Of a stretch of 64,000 nucleotides of DNA, positions 43,548 to 52,493 are shown piece by piece. Made by a program: the position numbers and the translations under genes. The stretch is from Treponema maltophilum ATCC 51939. Lineage in GTDB: Bacteria; Spirochaetota; Spirochaetia; Treponematales; Treponemataceae. The notes under the pieces were generated by a model. It saw only the letters and a program-made list of their open reading frames with translations, was not told where the DNA came from and ran no database searches. The stretch spans positions 1,303,583 to 1,367,582 of the forward strand of contig NZ_KE332518.1 in the NCBI RefSeq assembly GCF_000413055.1, written 5' to 3'. Positions within the stretch are counted from its first letter, which is position 1, and each line of letters starts with the position of its first letter.

Positions 43548-44503
43548 TCTTTAAAATCCCAGTTTTGCGTAAACGCAACAATATCGGTTTTAAATCTGAA
43601 ACGGTTTTTGCGCGTCCACGAGCGGGCGTCGGCAAAAAGCGAATAAGCGCGCAGGGGTCCGAGCGGACAGCGCCTGCAAAAATCGAAGTAGCGCATTTTC
43701 GGAATGTATGCATAATCGGAACGGAAAACGGGCGCGCAGTTTTTCAAAAAAAATCTCAACTGCGAATAATCGGCCGTCGTGTCTTCAAACGGGGTTTCGG
43801 CATCGTACATCAAGCGGAAAAACGAGTTAAGCTCTATCGTTTCTCCCCAGAGCCAGCCGCGCAGGGCAAAGTCGACATTTTGCCAATAAGGAGAAGCGAT
43901 CGTGTAATCGTAGCCGCCCAACTGCATGAATTTTTGCTTATTATATATGCCGATAAAATCGAAGGGATAGACGGTTTTTTTCCCGCCGAGGGCGGGAGAA
44001 GGAACGGCAAAAAACGTATTTTTCCGTATTTCGGGGTTCATTCTGACGGGCAGATATTGAAGCTGAGCCGACTGCAAAATAGGCGCCGTGCACAGTCTTT
44101 CGCTTTCGACGACGGAACGCACCAAAGGCTCGTTTAAAATCGGCGGCTTGATTTTTACATCGTCCCACAGCACAAGCGCGTATTCGGATGAAATTTCGGC
44201 CATGCCGATATTAATCATATCGCCCGCCGTTACGTCTTCGAGCGGCACGATGAACTTTACCTGCGGCCAGCGGCGCGAATATTCTTCCAAACTGTAGCTT
44301 TTGCTTGAATTTTCGACAACGACGATTTCGGAAAAAGCGCAGAGCAGGAGGTTTTCGATATTTTGCGCACAATAATGGTTGCCGCCGCGGTTGAGCAAAA
44401 TAACCGCGGCCGACGACGAAAAATCCGCGTTCGGTGCAACGGTGCCGCCCAAAACGGTTCTTTTTATCCGGCGCTCGTTAAAAATTAAAGGTATAGTATT
44501 CAT
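43544..44503 (-). CDS. Glycosyltransferase family 2-like protein
   Basis: About 319 residues from ATG 44503 (MNTIPLIFNERR, GGA seven bases upstream; ATG 44527 is also possible). It is a GT-A-like fold: SAAVILLNRGGNHYCAQNIENL for the start of the nucleotide-binding half, EIVVVENSSK, then YALVLWDDVKI, where a DxD-like acidic pair should bind the metal and sugar nucleotide. Later comes FIGIYNKQKFMQLGGYDYTIASPYWQNVDFALRGWLWG, the acceptor-loop pattern of GT2 enzymes. It probably transfers the sugar made by its neighbours to a protein or glycan. It overlaps the spiro-SPASM gene by 26 bases and the fusion gene by 4. Confidence 0.82.
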   Translation of the reverse strand: MNTIPLIFNERRIKRTVLGGTVAPNADFSSSAAVILLNRGGNHYCAQNIENLLLCAFSEIVVVENSSKSYSLEEYSRRWPQVKFIVPLEDVTAGDMINIGMAEISSEYALVLWDDVKIKPPILNEPLVRSVVESERLCTAPILQSAQLQYLPVRMNPEIRKNTFFAVPSPALGGKKTVYPFDFIGIYNKQKFMQLGGYDYTIASPYWQNVDFALRGWLWGETIELNSFFRLMYDAETPFEDTTADYSQLRFFLKNCAPVFRSDYAYIPKMRYFDFCRRCPLGPLRAYSLFADARSWTRKNRFRFKTDIVAFTQNWDFKE

Positions 44504-45959
44504 CGCTTTTTCCGCAGTCTCCCGCATACACGCCGTTCAACTGTTTTTGCAATTCGGCATTTCCCTTGTTCCACACGCTTTCAAGGCCGTCGGTAAACGC
44601 GTTCCCGTAAAAATCGTGCGAACAAAAAACGGCGGCTTTGCAGCGCGGTACCCGCCCGTCGGCCAGTATGCACAGGTCGCGTTTTATGTGCCAGCACGGA
44701 ATGCGTACCGCAGGCGACAAATCGGCGGGACGGCGGTCTTCCAAAAAGCCGCTTATCGGATCGTATTTTTGAATAATCAGTTCGCCCGTACCGTCCGCTT
44801 TCCACTTTCGATAAAAACGTTCAAGCTGATCTTCATTGCACTTCATGCGCAGCATTTGCGGATACACGGCGTTCGGGAAAAGCGGCTTTAAAACGTGAAC
44901 CGCCTGTTCGGCCGCGGCAAGCGTTCCCGAACTGCGGATGCTTTTATACGTCGCCTCATCGCAGGCGTCGAGCTTGACAATCCAGTTTACCGCCTTATAG
45001 CCCGTTCCACGCAGCGGATTTTTTCCGGCAGCCGTACGGATGCGCTCGATAGCCTGCGGACTTAAAGACTGCGCGTCGGTTTCGATTAAAAGCGAAAACT
45101 CCGGCCGCTTGAGCACTTCTTCGGCAAAAAGGATAAAATCGGCGTGGCGCGAAGGCTCTCCCAAAAAGGACAATCCGACAACCGCATCCGGCGAAAAAGA
45201 AGCGGCTTCATCCAAAAGCTTTTTAAAGTTCGCCAATTCCATTGCGGCGGCCGGCACGGAAGGTTCATATATGCTTTCGGCTTTTCCGTCCGAATGTATG
45301 TGCACATTGTAAAAGGTCGGCAGCGTTCGCTGTACTTCGGCCGACTTTCGCGCCGTTTCGCACAAGAGGTCGGCATCTTCCGTATCGGCACACAGGGTGC
45401 CGAGCCTGCGGCATGCCATGCTTGAGCGCACGGACGAACAGCTTAAATCGAGGCGCAAATACCGATAGTCTTCGGGCGCGATAAAGGTTTCGATTTCGAA
45501 CGAATTGATATCCGTTTTTATAAGCGAAAACAGACTGTCGCGCTTGAGCGCTTCGTCGGAAAATTCGCCTTTGGAAGAAGCAAGCTGCGCCAATATGCGC
45601 ACGGTTCCCGCATCGATAAGTTCGGGCGCCAAGCCGTAGGGATAGCCGTCGGCAAACGTGTATTCGGCCTTGTACCTTGTATGCAGGGCAATCAATTCCG
45701 AAGTAAGACGGCTGTTGAGAAAGGGACAGTCCGCCCGCGCGTAGACGGCAAAATCCGCACCGTTTTCGGTTAAAACGCGTTCCATACGGCGCAAAAGAGC
45801 GCAGAGGGACATCTCCGTTTCAATAACGTCGATTGCTTTACACGAATCGACCTTTTTTGCCCATGACGCGCTTTTTTCGCGGGCGCTTGAGCCGTTAAAC
45901 CAAGCCTGATCGGCAAAATCGCCCTTTTGCACGGCATACAAAAATACACAGGTTTTCAT
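44478..45959 (-). CDS. Spiro-SPASM family protein (radical-SAM-like without the CxxxCxxC motif)
   Basis: A 493-residue protein of the spirochaete-restricted spiro-SPASM type. Residues 1-195 resemble SpsF-like nucleotidyltransferases (ADFAVYARADCPFLNSRLT, DGYPYGLAPELID), related to the first domain of the fusion protein two genes on. Residues 213-400 have the layout of a radical SAM barrel (LPTFYNVHIHSDG, LSFLGEPSRHADF in place of GGEP). At the iron-sulfur site the CxxxCxxC is replaced by SDGKAESIY. Residues 420-485 are a SPASM-type Cys cluster (PCWHIKRDLC, LADGRVPRC, then Cys 446 and 482). The catalytic cluster therefore looks lost while the auxiliary one remains. It is the first gene of the six-gene operon; no ribosome binding site is seen. 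Confidence 0.85.
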   Translation of the reverse strand: MKTCVFLYAVQKGDFADQAWFNGSSAREKSASWAKKVDSCKAIDVIETEMSLCALLRRMERVLTENGADFAVYARADCPFLNSRLTSELIALHTRYKAEYTFADGYPYGLAPELIDAGTVRILAQLASSKGEFSDEALKRDSLFSLIKTDINSFEIETFIAPEDYRYLRLDLSCSSVRSSMACRRLGTLCADTEDADLLCETARKSAEVQRTLPTFYNVHIHSDGKAESIYEPSVPAAAMELANFKKLLDEAASFSPDAVVGLSFLGEPSRHADFILFAEEVLKRPEFSLLIETDAQSLSPQAIERIRTAAGKNPLRGTGYKAVNWIVKLDACDEATYKSIRSSGTLAAAEQAVHVLKPLFPNAVYPQMLRMKCNEDQLERFYRKWKADGTGELIIQKYDPISGFLEDRRPADLSPAVRIPCWHIKRDLCILADGRVPRCKAAVFCSHDFYGNAFTDGLESVWNKGNAELQKQLNGVYAGDCGKSDEYYTFNF

Positions 45960-45990
45960 ACTTTTTTTAATATCGGCAATAAAAAAGCTT

Positions 45991-46860
45991 TTATGAACTT
46001 TGTTTTTGCTCCAAAAGCGTATCCAAAAACGAATAGCTTGTTTGAATAACGTCGAGAATGGCGTGCGTATCGTGCAGCGAGCCGTTCACCTTTTCAAGCG
46101 AACGCAAGCCGTCTTTCATTGCAATGGCCTGCTCTTTTACCGCGGCCGCGATTTCGGTTAAAGAATTGCCGGCTTCGTCGAGGGTTACGGCATTTTGGTT
46201 GAAGTTGTTCAAAACGCCGGTAAACGATTGTTGAAAGCGTAAGAATAAATCGATAAACAACGTCATGCTTTTATTGATTTCATCGACCGTTTCGCGAAAC
46301 TCGGCGAGCTTCGCTTCGATCTTTTTCGTAAAATCGCCGGTTTGCGTCGCCAAAGAGCGCACTTCGTTCGCAATAATCCTAAAGCCGCTTCCGACCTTGC
46401 CGGCGCGGGCCGCTTCGATCGACGCGTTGATTGCAAGAATACCCGTTTTTACCGAAACGTCCTGAATACCCGCAAGCATGTCGGCGACATCGGCCGTTTT
46501 TTCTTTCAACAGTTCAAAACTTGCGGCGGCGCTTTTTGCGTTAACGGAGGCTTCGTCTATTTCGCTGACGCGCTCGTTTATTTCGGATTGCAGCTTTTTA
46601 TTGCTCTCCAAAATATCGCCCATCATCGAGTTGACGCGGCCGGTATTTGAAGAAGACGCGTTGCCGCTCGCCTGTATTTGTTCGAAGGCGGCGACAATCG
46701 TATCGAAGCCCTTTTGCAGCTCGACCATCGCCTGATCTATAATGTCGAACGAATGCGTCGTTACAAAATCCAATACGACGCTTTTATTGTAGCGGACAAC
46801 CGTTTTGTCTACAATCTCGGTAAAGTTTTCGATAATTTGATTTTCGGTATTTTCGTTCAT
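45991..46860 (-). CDS. Soluble methyl-accepting chemotaxis-type receptor (ODP partner)
   Basis: A 289-residue receptor without membrane segments. ATG 46860 (MNENTENQ) follows GAGG by 7 bases. The core signalling hairpin has GILAINASIEAARAGKVGSGFRIIANEVRSLATQTGDF near residue 137-175, matching the MCP tip (usually IAxQTNLLALNAAIEAARAGE). The N-terminal 70 residues (FTEIVDKTVVRYNKSVVLD) are helical with no known sensor domain. In T. denticola a cytoplasmic receptor encoded beside the di-iron protein ODP passes an oxygen or iron signal to CheA (established in the literature). The same gene pair is seen here 11 bases apart, so this receptor is inferred to read out ODP. Confidence 0.9.
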   Translation of the reverse strand: MNENTENQIIENFTEIVDKTVVRYNKSVVLDFVTTHSFDIIDQAMVELQKGFDTIVAAFEQIQASGNASSSNTGRVNSMMGDILESNKKLQSEINERVSEIDEASVNAKSAAASFELLKEKTADVADMLAGIQDVSVKTGILAINASIEAARAGKVGSGFRIIANEVRSLATQTGDFTKKIEAKLAEFRETVDEINKSMTLFIDLFLRFQQSFTGVLNNFNQNAVTLDEAGNSLTEIAAAVKEQAIAMKDGLRSLEKVNGSLHDTHAILDVIQTSYSFLDTLLEQKQSS

Positions 46861-46871
46861 GGCATACCTCA

Positions 46872-47642
46872 TCAAAAAAGAGTATCGATAAGGTCTATGC
46901 CGCACTGCAGTTCGCTCAGCCAGTTTAGAAAATTGTGTACGTTTTCGTCCTTGTAAATGGCGCCGTGCTGAGGGGCAAGCATGCGCGGATTTAAGCGGCG
47001 AACCTGTTCGGCCCAGCGGCGCACGATTTTGTTTGCCGCCATATAGCGCGCGTGAAAACCCTTAATGAGCGGAATGTGGTCGTTAAAGTTGCCGACAAAG
47101 GCCGTTTCGTTCGATTCGTCGAAGACCGCGGCTCCGATATCTCCCGTAAACAAAATACCGGAGCGTTCGTCGAATAAGCCGAATTGTCCGGGCGAATGCA
47201 TAAAATGCGAAGGCACGCACATCATACGCGAACCGGACGGAAGGGCAATATCCATTCCCTTATCGGGAATACCGACCACACGGGCGGTATCGACTATGCC
47301 GAAGTGAGGCAAAAAGCGCACCCACAAATCGGAAATATATACCTTTGCCTTGGTAATGCCGAGCCACAACGCAATACCTGAAGACACATCCGGATCCTGA
47401 TGCGAAAAAAAGATGGTATCGATTTTGTCCACCGATATAAAACGGCTGACCGCGGTTACGACGCGCGAAAAAAGATGCACGCCGCCCGGATCGAGCAGAA
47501 CGCCCCTGCCCCGGTCGATAATAAGGTACTGCATCGTTTGTACCGCGCCTTCGCGGTATTTGCTTTCCGAACCGAGCCAAATAAACTTGTGCTCATCGTC
47601 TTCATACAAAACAATACCGTGAACTTCGCTCGAATCAATCAT
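46872..47642 (-). CDS. ODP-type di-iron oxygen sensor (metallo-beta-lactamase fold)
   Basis: A 256-residue metallo-beta-lactamase-fold protein of the flavodiiron-related ODP type, lacking a flavodoxin domain. Candidate iron ligands are His81, Asp83 and Asp85 (FSHQDPDV), His149 (SHFMHSPG), Asp168 (FTGDIGA) and His226 (APQHGAI); the spacing fits flavodiiron enzymes. The usual second His after the first motif is Val86, so one ligand is absent. ODP of T. denticola senses oxygen through a di-iron site and regulates chemotaxis. GGAGG lies 6 bases before the ATG. Promoter TTGTAC-17-TATACT is upstream, and the soluble receptor gene follows directly, so the two form an operon. Confidence 0.9.
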   Translation of the reverse strand: MIDSSEVHGIVLYEDDEHKFIWLGSESKYREGAVQTMQYLIIDRGRGVLLDPGGVHLFSRVVTAVSRFISVDKIDTIFFSHQDPDVSSGIALWLGITKAKVYISDLWVRFLPHFGIVDTARVVGIPDKGMDIALPSGSRMMCVPSHFMHSPGQFGLFDERSGILFTGDIGAAVFDESNETAFVGNFNDHIPLIKGFHARYMAANKIVRRWAEQVRRLNPRMLAPQHGAIYKDENVHNFLNWLSELQCGIDLIDTLF

Positions 47643-47684
47643 ACTGTGCCTCCGAAATATTTAAATAGCTTTTTTTTACAATTC

Positions 47685-47713
47685 AGTATACTTGCAATAC
47701 GGTGATTGTACAA
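47685..47713 (-). promoter_or_regulatory. odp-receptor promoter
   Basis: On the minus strand TTGTAC (47708-47713), 17 bases and TATACT (47685-47690), giving a leader of about 37 bases with GGAGG before the ATG at 47642. Confidence 0.65.
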
Positions 47714-47733
47714 GGTGTTTTTTGTCCGTGCAG

Positions 47734-49119
47734 CTAATCCGCGATGAGGGCTTTTGCCTTTGCTTTAAGGGATGCGGCCTTGTCCTCTTCGGCAATGCTG
47801 CGCACTAAAGAAGTAAGGTTTGCAAAGCGGTTCTTTTTGTATATATCCAAACCGGTACCGCGCGTTGCGACATCGGCGCTTTTCAGATAGGCTTCGCAAA
47901 TCGATTCGAAACCTGCGTTTTCGTGCAAAGCGAATTCTTTGCCGAGCGCGTAGCGCAGTTGCTTTTTTTTGTCGTCGGCAAGCGTCTTTTCGGCCAGCGC
48001 GATGACGGAGCGAACGCCCGAATCGATATCGTATTTGAGTAATGACGAAGCGACCTTCACTTTAAGCGTATCGCCCTTTCGGGAATCTTCCAAAAGCGAA
48101 ATCATATAATCGACGCCCGCCTTATCGTTAAGGGACGCCAAGGCGTCAAAGCACGCGTATTTTACAACCGCTTCGGCATCGTTTTGCGCGCGGTACAAAA
48201 GCGAGGGACAAGCCGCTGCAAGGCGCTGATCGCGCACGGCATCGACGGCTTCCAAACGCACCTTATAGTGATTGTCTTTTAACGCGGCCAAAAGAACCGC
48301 GCGCGCTTTTTCGGAGGTGTTGCGCGCAAGACCTTTAACGACGTATTGGCGCAAGTTCGGGTCGGTCGAATCGAACAGATCGATTAAGATATCGGCGGCT
48401 TCGTCGCTGCGGATAGTGCCGATGGCTTCGGCCGCATACATGCGCACAAAGGCGTTTTCATCTTCGTTACGGGCCATTGCGGCCAAAGCGTCGAAGGTGC
48501 GGTCGGCTTTCAGCTTTCCGAGCGCTTTAACGATGTTTTGCTTTTGGGCGACGGTTAAATCTTCGCTTTCGAAGCGGTCGGCAAGGAAGGACGCATCTTC
48601 TTCCGAACCGATGCTTCCGAGAGCGCTTACCGCACCGTTAAAAAAGTCGGTATCGTCCTTTTCGATAATCGAGCGCAAAAAGGGCGCCGCTTCGCTCAGT
48701 TTGATTTTTTCGGCATAGCGGATAAACGCGCTTACCGTCGATTTTTTTTCGTCGTAAGGGTCTTCGAGCACGGCAAGGGCGGCGTCCTTTAATCCGCCGT
48801 ATTCGAATTCGGCACAGCAGTCGATTATCTTATCTTTGAGCGCCGTGCTTTTTGCCGAAGCGAACATGTCGGCAAGCAAGGGCAAAAACTCGCCGTCTTT
48901 TTCTTTTATGAGCGTTTCGATAAGGCCGACCACTTCGTTATCAAGCCCGTAACGCAAAATATCTTTGCGTTTTTCGCTTTGGCTTTTTTCGTCGGGAACT
49001 TCGACCGCAGGGGCTTCGCTTTCCCGATTCTTCGCCTTTTCGGCCTTCGTCTCGGCCGAAAAAAGATGCACGCACAAGGCGGCGCACAGGGCGCACAAAA
49101 TAAGGCGGCGGACGTTCAT
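47734..49119 (-). CDS. Secreted HEAT-repeat protein
   Basis: A 461-residue protein with a signal peptide (LILCALCAALCVHLFSA). It is followed by a charged linker (about 23-52) and about eleven HEAT/PBS-lyase-type helical repeats, e.g. AVSALGSIGSEEDASFLADR, NIVKALGKLKADRTFDALA, AAEAIGTIRSDEAADILIDL and VVKGLARNTSEKARAVLLAA. Such repeats form a superhelical binding scaffold, here periplasmic or outer-surface. The ligand is unknown. The start overlaps the tgt stop by 4 bases (ATGA), so it is the second gene of a tgt operon, although nothing links its job to tRNA modification. Confidence 0.82.
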   Translation of the reverse strand: MNVRRLILCALCAALCVHLFSAETKAEKAKNRESEAPAVEVPDEKSQSEKRKDILRYGLDNEVVGLIETLIKEKDGEFLPLLADMFASAKSTALKDKIIDCCAEFEYGGLKDAALAVLEDPYDEKKSTVSAFIRYAEKIKLSEAAPFLRSIIEKDDTDFFNGAVSALGSIGSEEDASFLADRFESEDLTVAQKQNIVKALGKLKADRTFDALAAMARNEDENAFVRMYAAEAIGTIRSDEAADILIDLFDSTDPNLRQYVVKGLARNTSEKARAVLLAALKDNHYKVRLEAVDAVRDQRLAAACPSLLYRAQNDAEAVVKYACFDALASLNDKAGVDYMISLLEDSRKGDTLKVKVASSLLKYDIDSGVRSVIALAEKTLADDKKKQLRYALGKEFALHENAGFESICEAYLKSADVATRGTGLDIYKKNRFANLTSLVRSIAEEDKAASLKAKAKALIAD

Positions 49120-50246
49120 CGGTTTCCTCCGTAACGCTGTAAAAATGTGCGGCGGTAATCGGCAAAGCGGTTTTCGTTGATTGCCGCACGGACTTCGACC
49201 ATCATATTATACAAAAATGCAAGATTATGATAGCTGCCGAACATCGAAGAAGCGATTTCGCCGTTTTTATACAAGTGATGAAGATAGGCGCGCGAATAAT
49301 TTTTGCAGATTTTGCACGTGCATTCCGGATCTATGGGCGAAAAGTCGGCGGCATATTGGGCTTTTTTAATCGCTATGAGGCCGTCTTTCGTAAAAAACGA
49401 GCCGTTGCGGCCGTTGCGGGTCGGAAGCACGCAGTCGAACATATCTATGCCGTTTGCAACCGCCGCCAATATGTATTCGGGCGTACCGATTCCCATAACG
49501 TAGCGGGGTTTTTCGCGCGGCAAAAGAGAAGCCGTATAGCTTAAAAATTCTTCGTACACGTCGAAGGGTTCTCCGACCGAAAGGCCGCCTATCGCAATGC
49601 CGGCGGAATTAAGGGAGGCAACAAATTCGGCGCTTTGAGCGCGCAAGTCTTTGAAAAAATTGCCCTGCACAATGGGAAAAAGACTGCCCTTATAGCCCGT
49701 ATCGCGCCACCGTTCGCTCTGTTTAAAAGCGCGTTTTGCCCAATCTTCGGTAATACGCAGGGCTTCAAGCGCCTTTTTTTCGCTTATGCCGTAGCCCGTG
49801 CACACATCAAGCTGCATTTGAATATCGCTTGCAAAGCGCGCTTGAATGTCGACGACGATTTCGGGCGTTAAAAAATGCTTTGAGCCGTCTATGTGGCTTT
49901 GAAAACGCACGCCCTCGGCGGTGATTTTGCGGAAGGGCGCAAGCGAAAACACTTGAAAGCCGCCCGAATCGGTTAAAAAGTTTTTTTCCCAGCCTGAAAA
50001 TCCGTGCAAGCCGCCGGCCTGTTCCAAGATGTCGGCGCCGGGCCGCAAATACAAGTGGTAAGTGTTCGCCAATATGATTTCAAAACCGATTTCTTCCAAA
50101 TCCTCTTTGGTAACGCCTTTTACCGATGCATTCGTGCCGACGGGCATAAACACGGGCGTTTGTACCGTTCCGTGCGGAAGTTCCAAAAAGCCGCACCGGG
50201 CCCGCGAATGTTCGTCGTTATGAGTGCAGGTAAAAATCTCTTTCAT
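49116..50246 (-). CDS. tgt: tRNA-guanine (queuine/preQ1) transglycosylase
   Basis: A 376-residue Tgt, which exchanges guanine 34 for preQ1 in tRNAs with GUN anticodons. The start is ATG 50246 (MKEIFTCTHND) with AAGGA six bases upstream. Landmarks are GTVQTPVFMPVGT, ANTYHLYLRPG, LTDSGGFQVFSL (catalytic Asp), GGLSVGEPFDVYEEFL, RYVMGIGTPEYIL, DMFDCVLPTRNGRNG (nucleophile Asp) and the zinc site CTCKICKNYSRAYLHHL. With queA in the same window it indicates a working queuosine pathway. The HEAT-protein gene follows with a 4-base overlap. Confidence 0.97.
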   Translation of the reverse strand: MKEIFTCTHNDEHSRARCGFLELPHGTVQTPVFMPVGTNASVKGVTKEDLEEIGFEIILANTYHLYLRPGADILEQAGGLHGFSGWEKNFLTDSGGFQVFSLAPFRKITAEGVRFQSHIDGSKHFLTPEIVVDIQARFASDIQMQLDVCTGYGISEKKALEALRITEDWAKRAFKQSERWRDTGYKGSLFPIVQGNFFKDLRAQSAEFVASLNSAGIAIGGLSVGEPFDVYEEFLSYTASLLPREKPRYVMGIGTPEYILAAVANGIDMFDCVLPTRNGRNGSFFTKDGLIAIKKAQYAADFSPIDPECTCKICKNYSRAYLHHLYKNGEIASSMFGSYHNLAFLYNMMVEVRAAINENRFADYRRTFLQRYGGNR

Positions 50247-50287
50247 GCAATATCCTTTTGCAATATCTTTTATGTGCGGTTCCGGTG

Positions 50288-51349
50288 CTAGGTGCGCGCG
50301 AACCGCAGCAATGCAACGCTGATTCCCGTAAACAAAAACACGGGAATCCACGCGCCGGCAAAGGGCGATATATAGCCGAATTCGGCGCACAGCATCGTAA
50401 TCATCTGCGTAACGTAAAAAGCAACCGCCGCGCTCACGCACGAAACGAGGCTGATAAGCAGTACGTTTTTGCGCGATTTTCCCGCCAAACCGACCGATAA
50501 AAACACGGCTATAAACGTAATGAGCGGAAAGGCGAATTTTTTATGGTACAGCGAACTTTCCTTCGCATGGGGAAGTCCGGTGCGCTGCAGTTTGGCGATG
50601 TATTCACGCGCTTGGGCAACGCTCACTTCTTCAACCGAAATCGAAATATTGCGGAAGGTGTCGGGAAGTTCGCGGCACGTAAAATCGCTGCCTTCGGAAA
50701 AAACGATTGCGCCGTCGATGTTCACATAGGTTGCCGCGCCGGAAAAAATCCATTGTTCGCCGTTCCAAAGCGCGCTTTCGGCCGATATAATACGGTCGAG
50801 CGTTTTGTCTTCCTTGCGAACAAAAATCATAAGGTTGTACAAGCGCTTTTGTTCGTCGTCGTAATAATCGGCGCGGTATACAAGCGAACCGCCTTCGCCG
50901 AAGGCGACAATGCGGTCGTTGTCGTAGGAAACGGGCCGGTTAAGCGCTTTTTTTTGCAAGTCGCCTTTTTGCCGGTAAAAGGGAACGACGACGGCGTCTT
51001 CAAAAAAGAAAAACGCGGCGCTGAGCAAAAGCGAAAAAATCAAAAGCGGCAGCGTAAAGCGCAAAAGCGAAACGCCTGAAGCAAAGATGACGGTCAGTTC
51101 GTTCGACGCATACAGCGAGCTGAGCGTAAAGGCCGCACCGAACAGCACTGCAAGCGGGATGGAAAACGAAACGGCTTTCGGAATATACAAAAGCGAAATG
51201 CGCACGATAAGGCCCAAGGATGCGCCTTCAAGCAAATACTGCCACAAATTGGCAAGCAAATCGACGAGCAGCAGAACAAAGCAAAAAAACGCCAAAGCGC
51301 CTGCAAACACGGGAATAAATCTTTTCATCACATACCGCACTAAAATCAT
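50288..51349 (-). CDS. lptF: LptF/LptG-family permease (YjgP/YjgQ), second gene
   Basis: About 353 residues from ATG 51349 (MILVRYVMKRFIPVF, GAGG eight bases upstream). It has the YjgP/YjgQ layout: three membrane helices, a periplasmic beta-jellyroll domain (roughly 125-265, with RPVSYDNDRIVAFGEGGSLV and QWIFSGAATYVNIDG), then three helices (FAFPLITFIAVFLSVGLAG onward). In Gram-negatives LptF and LptG are the membrane parts of the LptB2FG lipid-extraction pump. Treponemes such as T. pallidum lack LPS but keep such genes, so the transported lipid is unclear. The start lies 11 bases before the stop of the upstream lptG-type gene, so they overlap. Which of the pair is F or G is not certain. Confidence 0.87.
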   Translation of the reverse strand: MILVRYVMKRFIPVFAGALAFFCFVLLLVDLLANLWQYLLEGASLGLIVRISLLYIPKAVSFSIPLAVLFGAAFTLSSLYASNELTVIFASGVSLLRFTLPLLIFSLLLSAAFFFFEDAVVVPFYRQKGDLQKKALNRPVSYDNDRIVAFGEGGSLVYRADYYDDEQKRLYNLMIFVRKEDKTLDRIISAESALWNGEQWIFSGAATYVNIDGAIVFSEGSDFTCRELPDTFRNISISVEEVSVAQAREYIAKLQRTGLPHAKESSLYHKKFAFPLITFIAVFLSVGLAGKSRKNVLLISLVSCVSAAVAFYVTQMITMLCAEFGYISPFAGAWIPVFLFTGISVALLRFART

Positions 51350-51359
51350 TCCCGCATCC

Positions 51360-52493
51360 TCATTCGCGAACCAATCGCACAAAAAACACGAGCGCAAAGG
51401 CTGCAACCAATATATTCGGAAGCCACATTGCCCAAAATCCGTTTAATCCGTTGCGGAAGCCGAATTGCTGCCCCAAAATCATAAGCGCCCAATAGAGAAC
51501 GGCTATAATGACGCCGATAATAAGACCGACCGTTTGCCCGTTGCGCCGGGCAAAGAGCGCCGCCAGCGGAAAAGCCAAAAATGCAAAAAACAGCGAACCG
51601 AACGGCAGCGCGAATTTGCGGTAATATTCTATTCTGTACGAATTGCGGGTCGATGCGCTTACGCCGGAAGCCGAAGAATCCATCTCTTTTAATTTAAGCT
51701 TTAAATCGTGGGAAGTCATTTCCTGCGGATTTATCATACCGAAGCTGGGCAAAAACGAAGACGAAAAGATATTTAAAACCGCATGGCTCGAATGAAGGTA
51801 ATCGTAGGAATTGCGCTGCGTGCCGTTAAAAAAAACGACAAGGGCGTTTTGCATATCCAACTGCATAATAACCGCTTCGTCTTTATGCGGCGAAATATCC
51901 GCACCCGAACAGACGACGACGCGCTGCTGCCCCTGAGAGTCCGTATCGAACAGCAGCAAATCCGATACGTGCTTGCCGGACACGTCTCCGATAACAAGAG
52001 TTGAATTTTGCGTACGCTTTATCGAGTGCGGTTCCAATTCCACGGCCGGATTCGACACGACGATGGACAGATACAGCTTGTTGTATGAAATCGTACCCAG
52101 CGGCAGCAAATAATCGTTGACCAAAAACGAAAAGATCGAAATCAACAAGCCGCCTACGGCAACGGGCAGCAAAAAAAAGAAGGGCGAACAGCCGCACGAG
52201 CGCATGATCAAAAACTCTTTGTCGCTAACAATGCGCCCGATACACATCAAAAAGCCGACCAGGGTCGCAAAAGGAGCCGACTGCGCAATCACAAAGGGTA
52301 GCGCGTAAAAAATAAACAGGGCAACCTTATCCACGGGAACGCGCTTTTCAAGTATGTCGGCCGCATTTAAAAGTATGTGATTGACGAAAAAAATTAAAAA
52401 GAAAAACAAAAAAGCGACGACAAAATAGACAATCAATTCGCGGAACAGATAGCGAAGCAGTACCGCTTTCATGCGCCAAGGCCGCAATCTCAT
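51360..52493 (-). CDS. lptG: LptF/LptG-family permease (YjgP/YjgQ), first gene
   Basis: About 377 residues from ATG 52493, which forms an ATGA overlap with the dut stop; ATG 52472 ([13 protein letters not shown]) is an alternative. Three N-terminal helices ([19 protein letters not shown], then [20 protein letters not shown]) precede [13 protein letters not shown], the coupling-helix region. A periplasmic domain follows ([35 protein letters not shown]). Three C-terminal helices complete it ([20 protein letters not shown]). Together with the following gene it supplies the two membrane subunits of an LptB2FG-like lipid transporter. LptB is not in the window. Confidence 0.87.
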   Translation of the reverse strand: MRLRPWRMKAVLLRYLFRELIVYFVVAFLFFFLIFFVNHILLNAADILEKRVPVDKVALFIFYALPFVIAQSAPFATLVGFLMCIGRIVSDKEFLIMRSCGCSPFFFLLPVAVGGLLISIFSFLVNDYLLPLGTISYNKLYLSIVVSNPAVELEPHSIKRTQNSTLVIGDVSGKHVSDLLLFDTDSQGQQRVVVCSGADISPHKDEAVIMQLDMQNALVVFFNGTQRNSYDYLHSSHAVLNIFSSSFLPSFGMINPQEMTSHDLKLKLKEMDSSASGVSASTRNSYRIEYYRKFALPFGSLFFAFLAFPLAALFARRNGQTVGLIIGVIIAVLYWALMILGQQFGFRNGLNGFWAMWLPNILVAAFALVFFVRLVRE

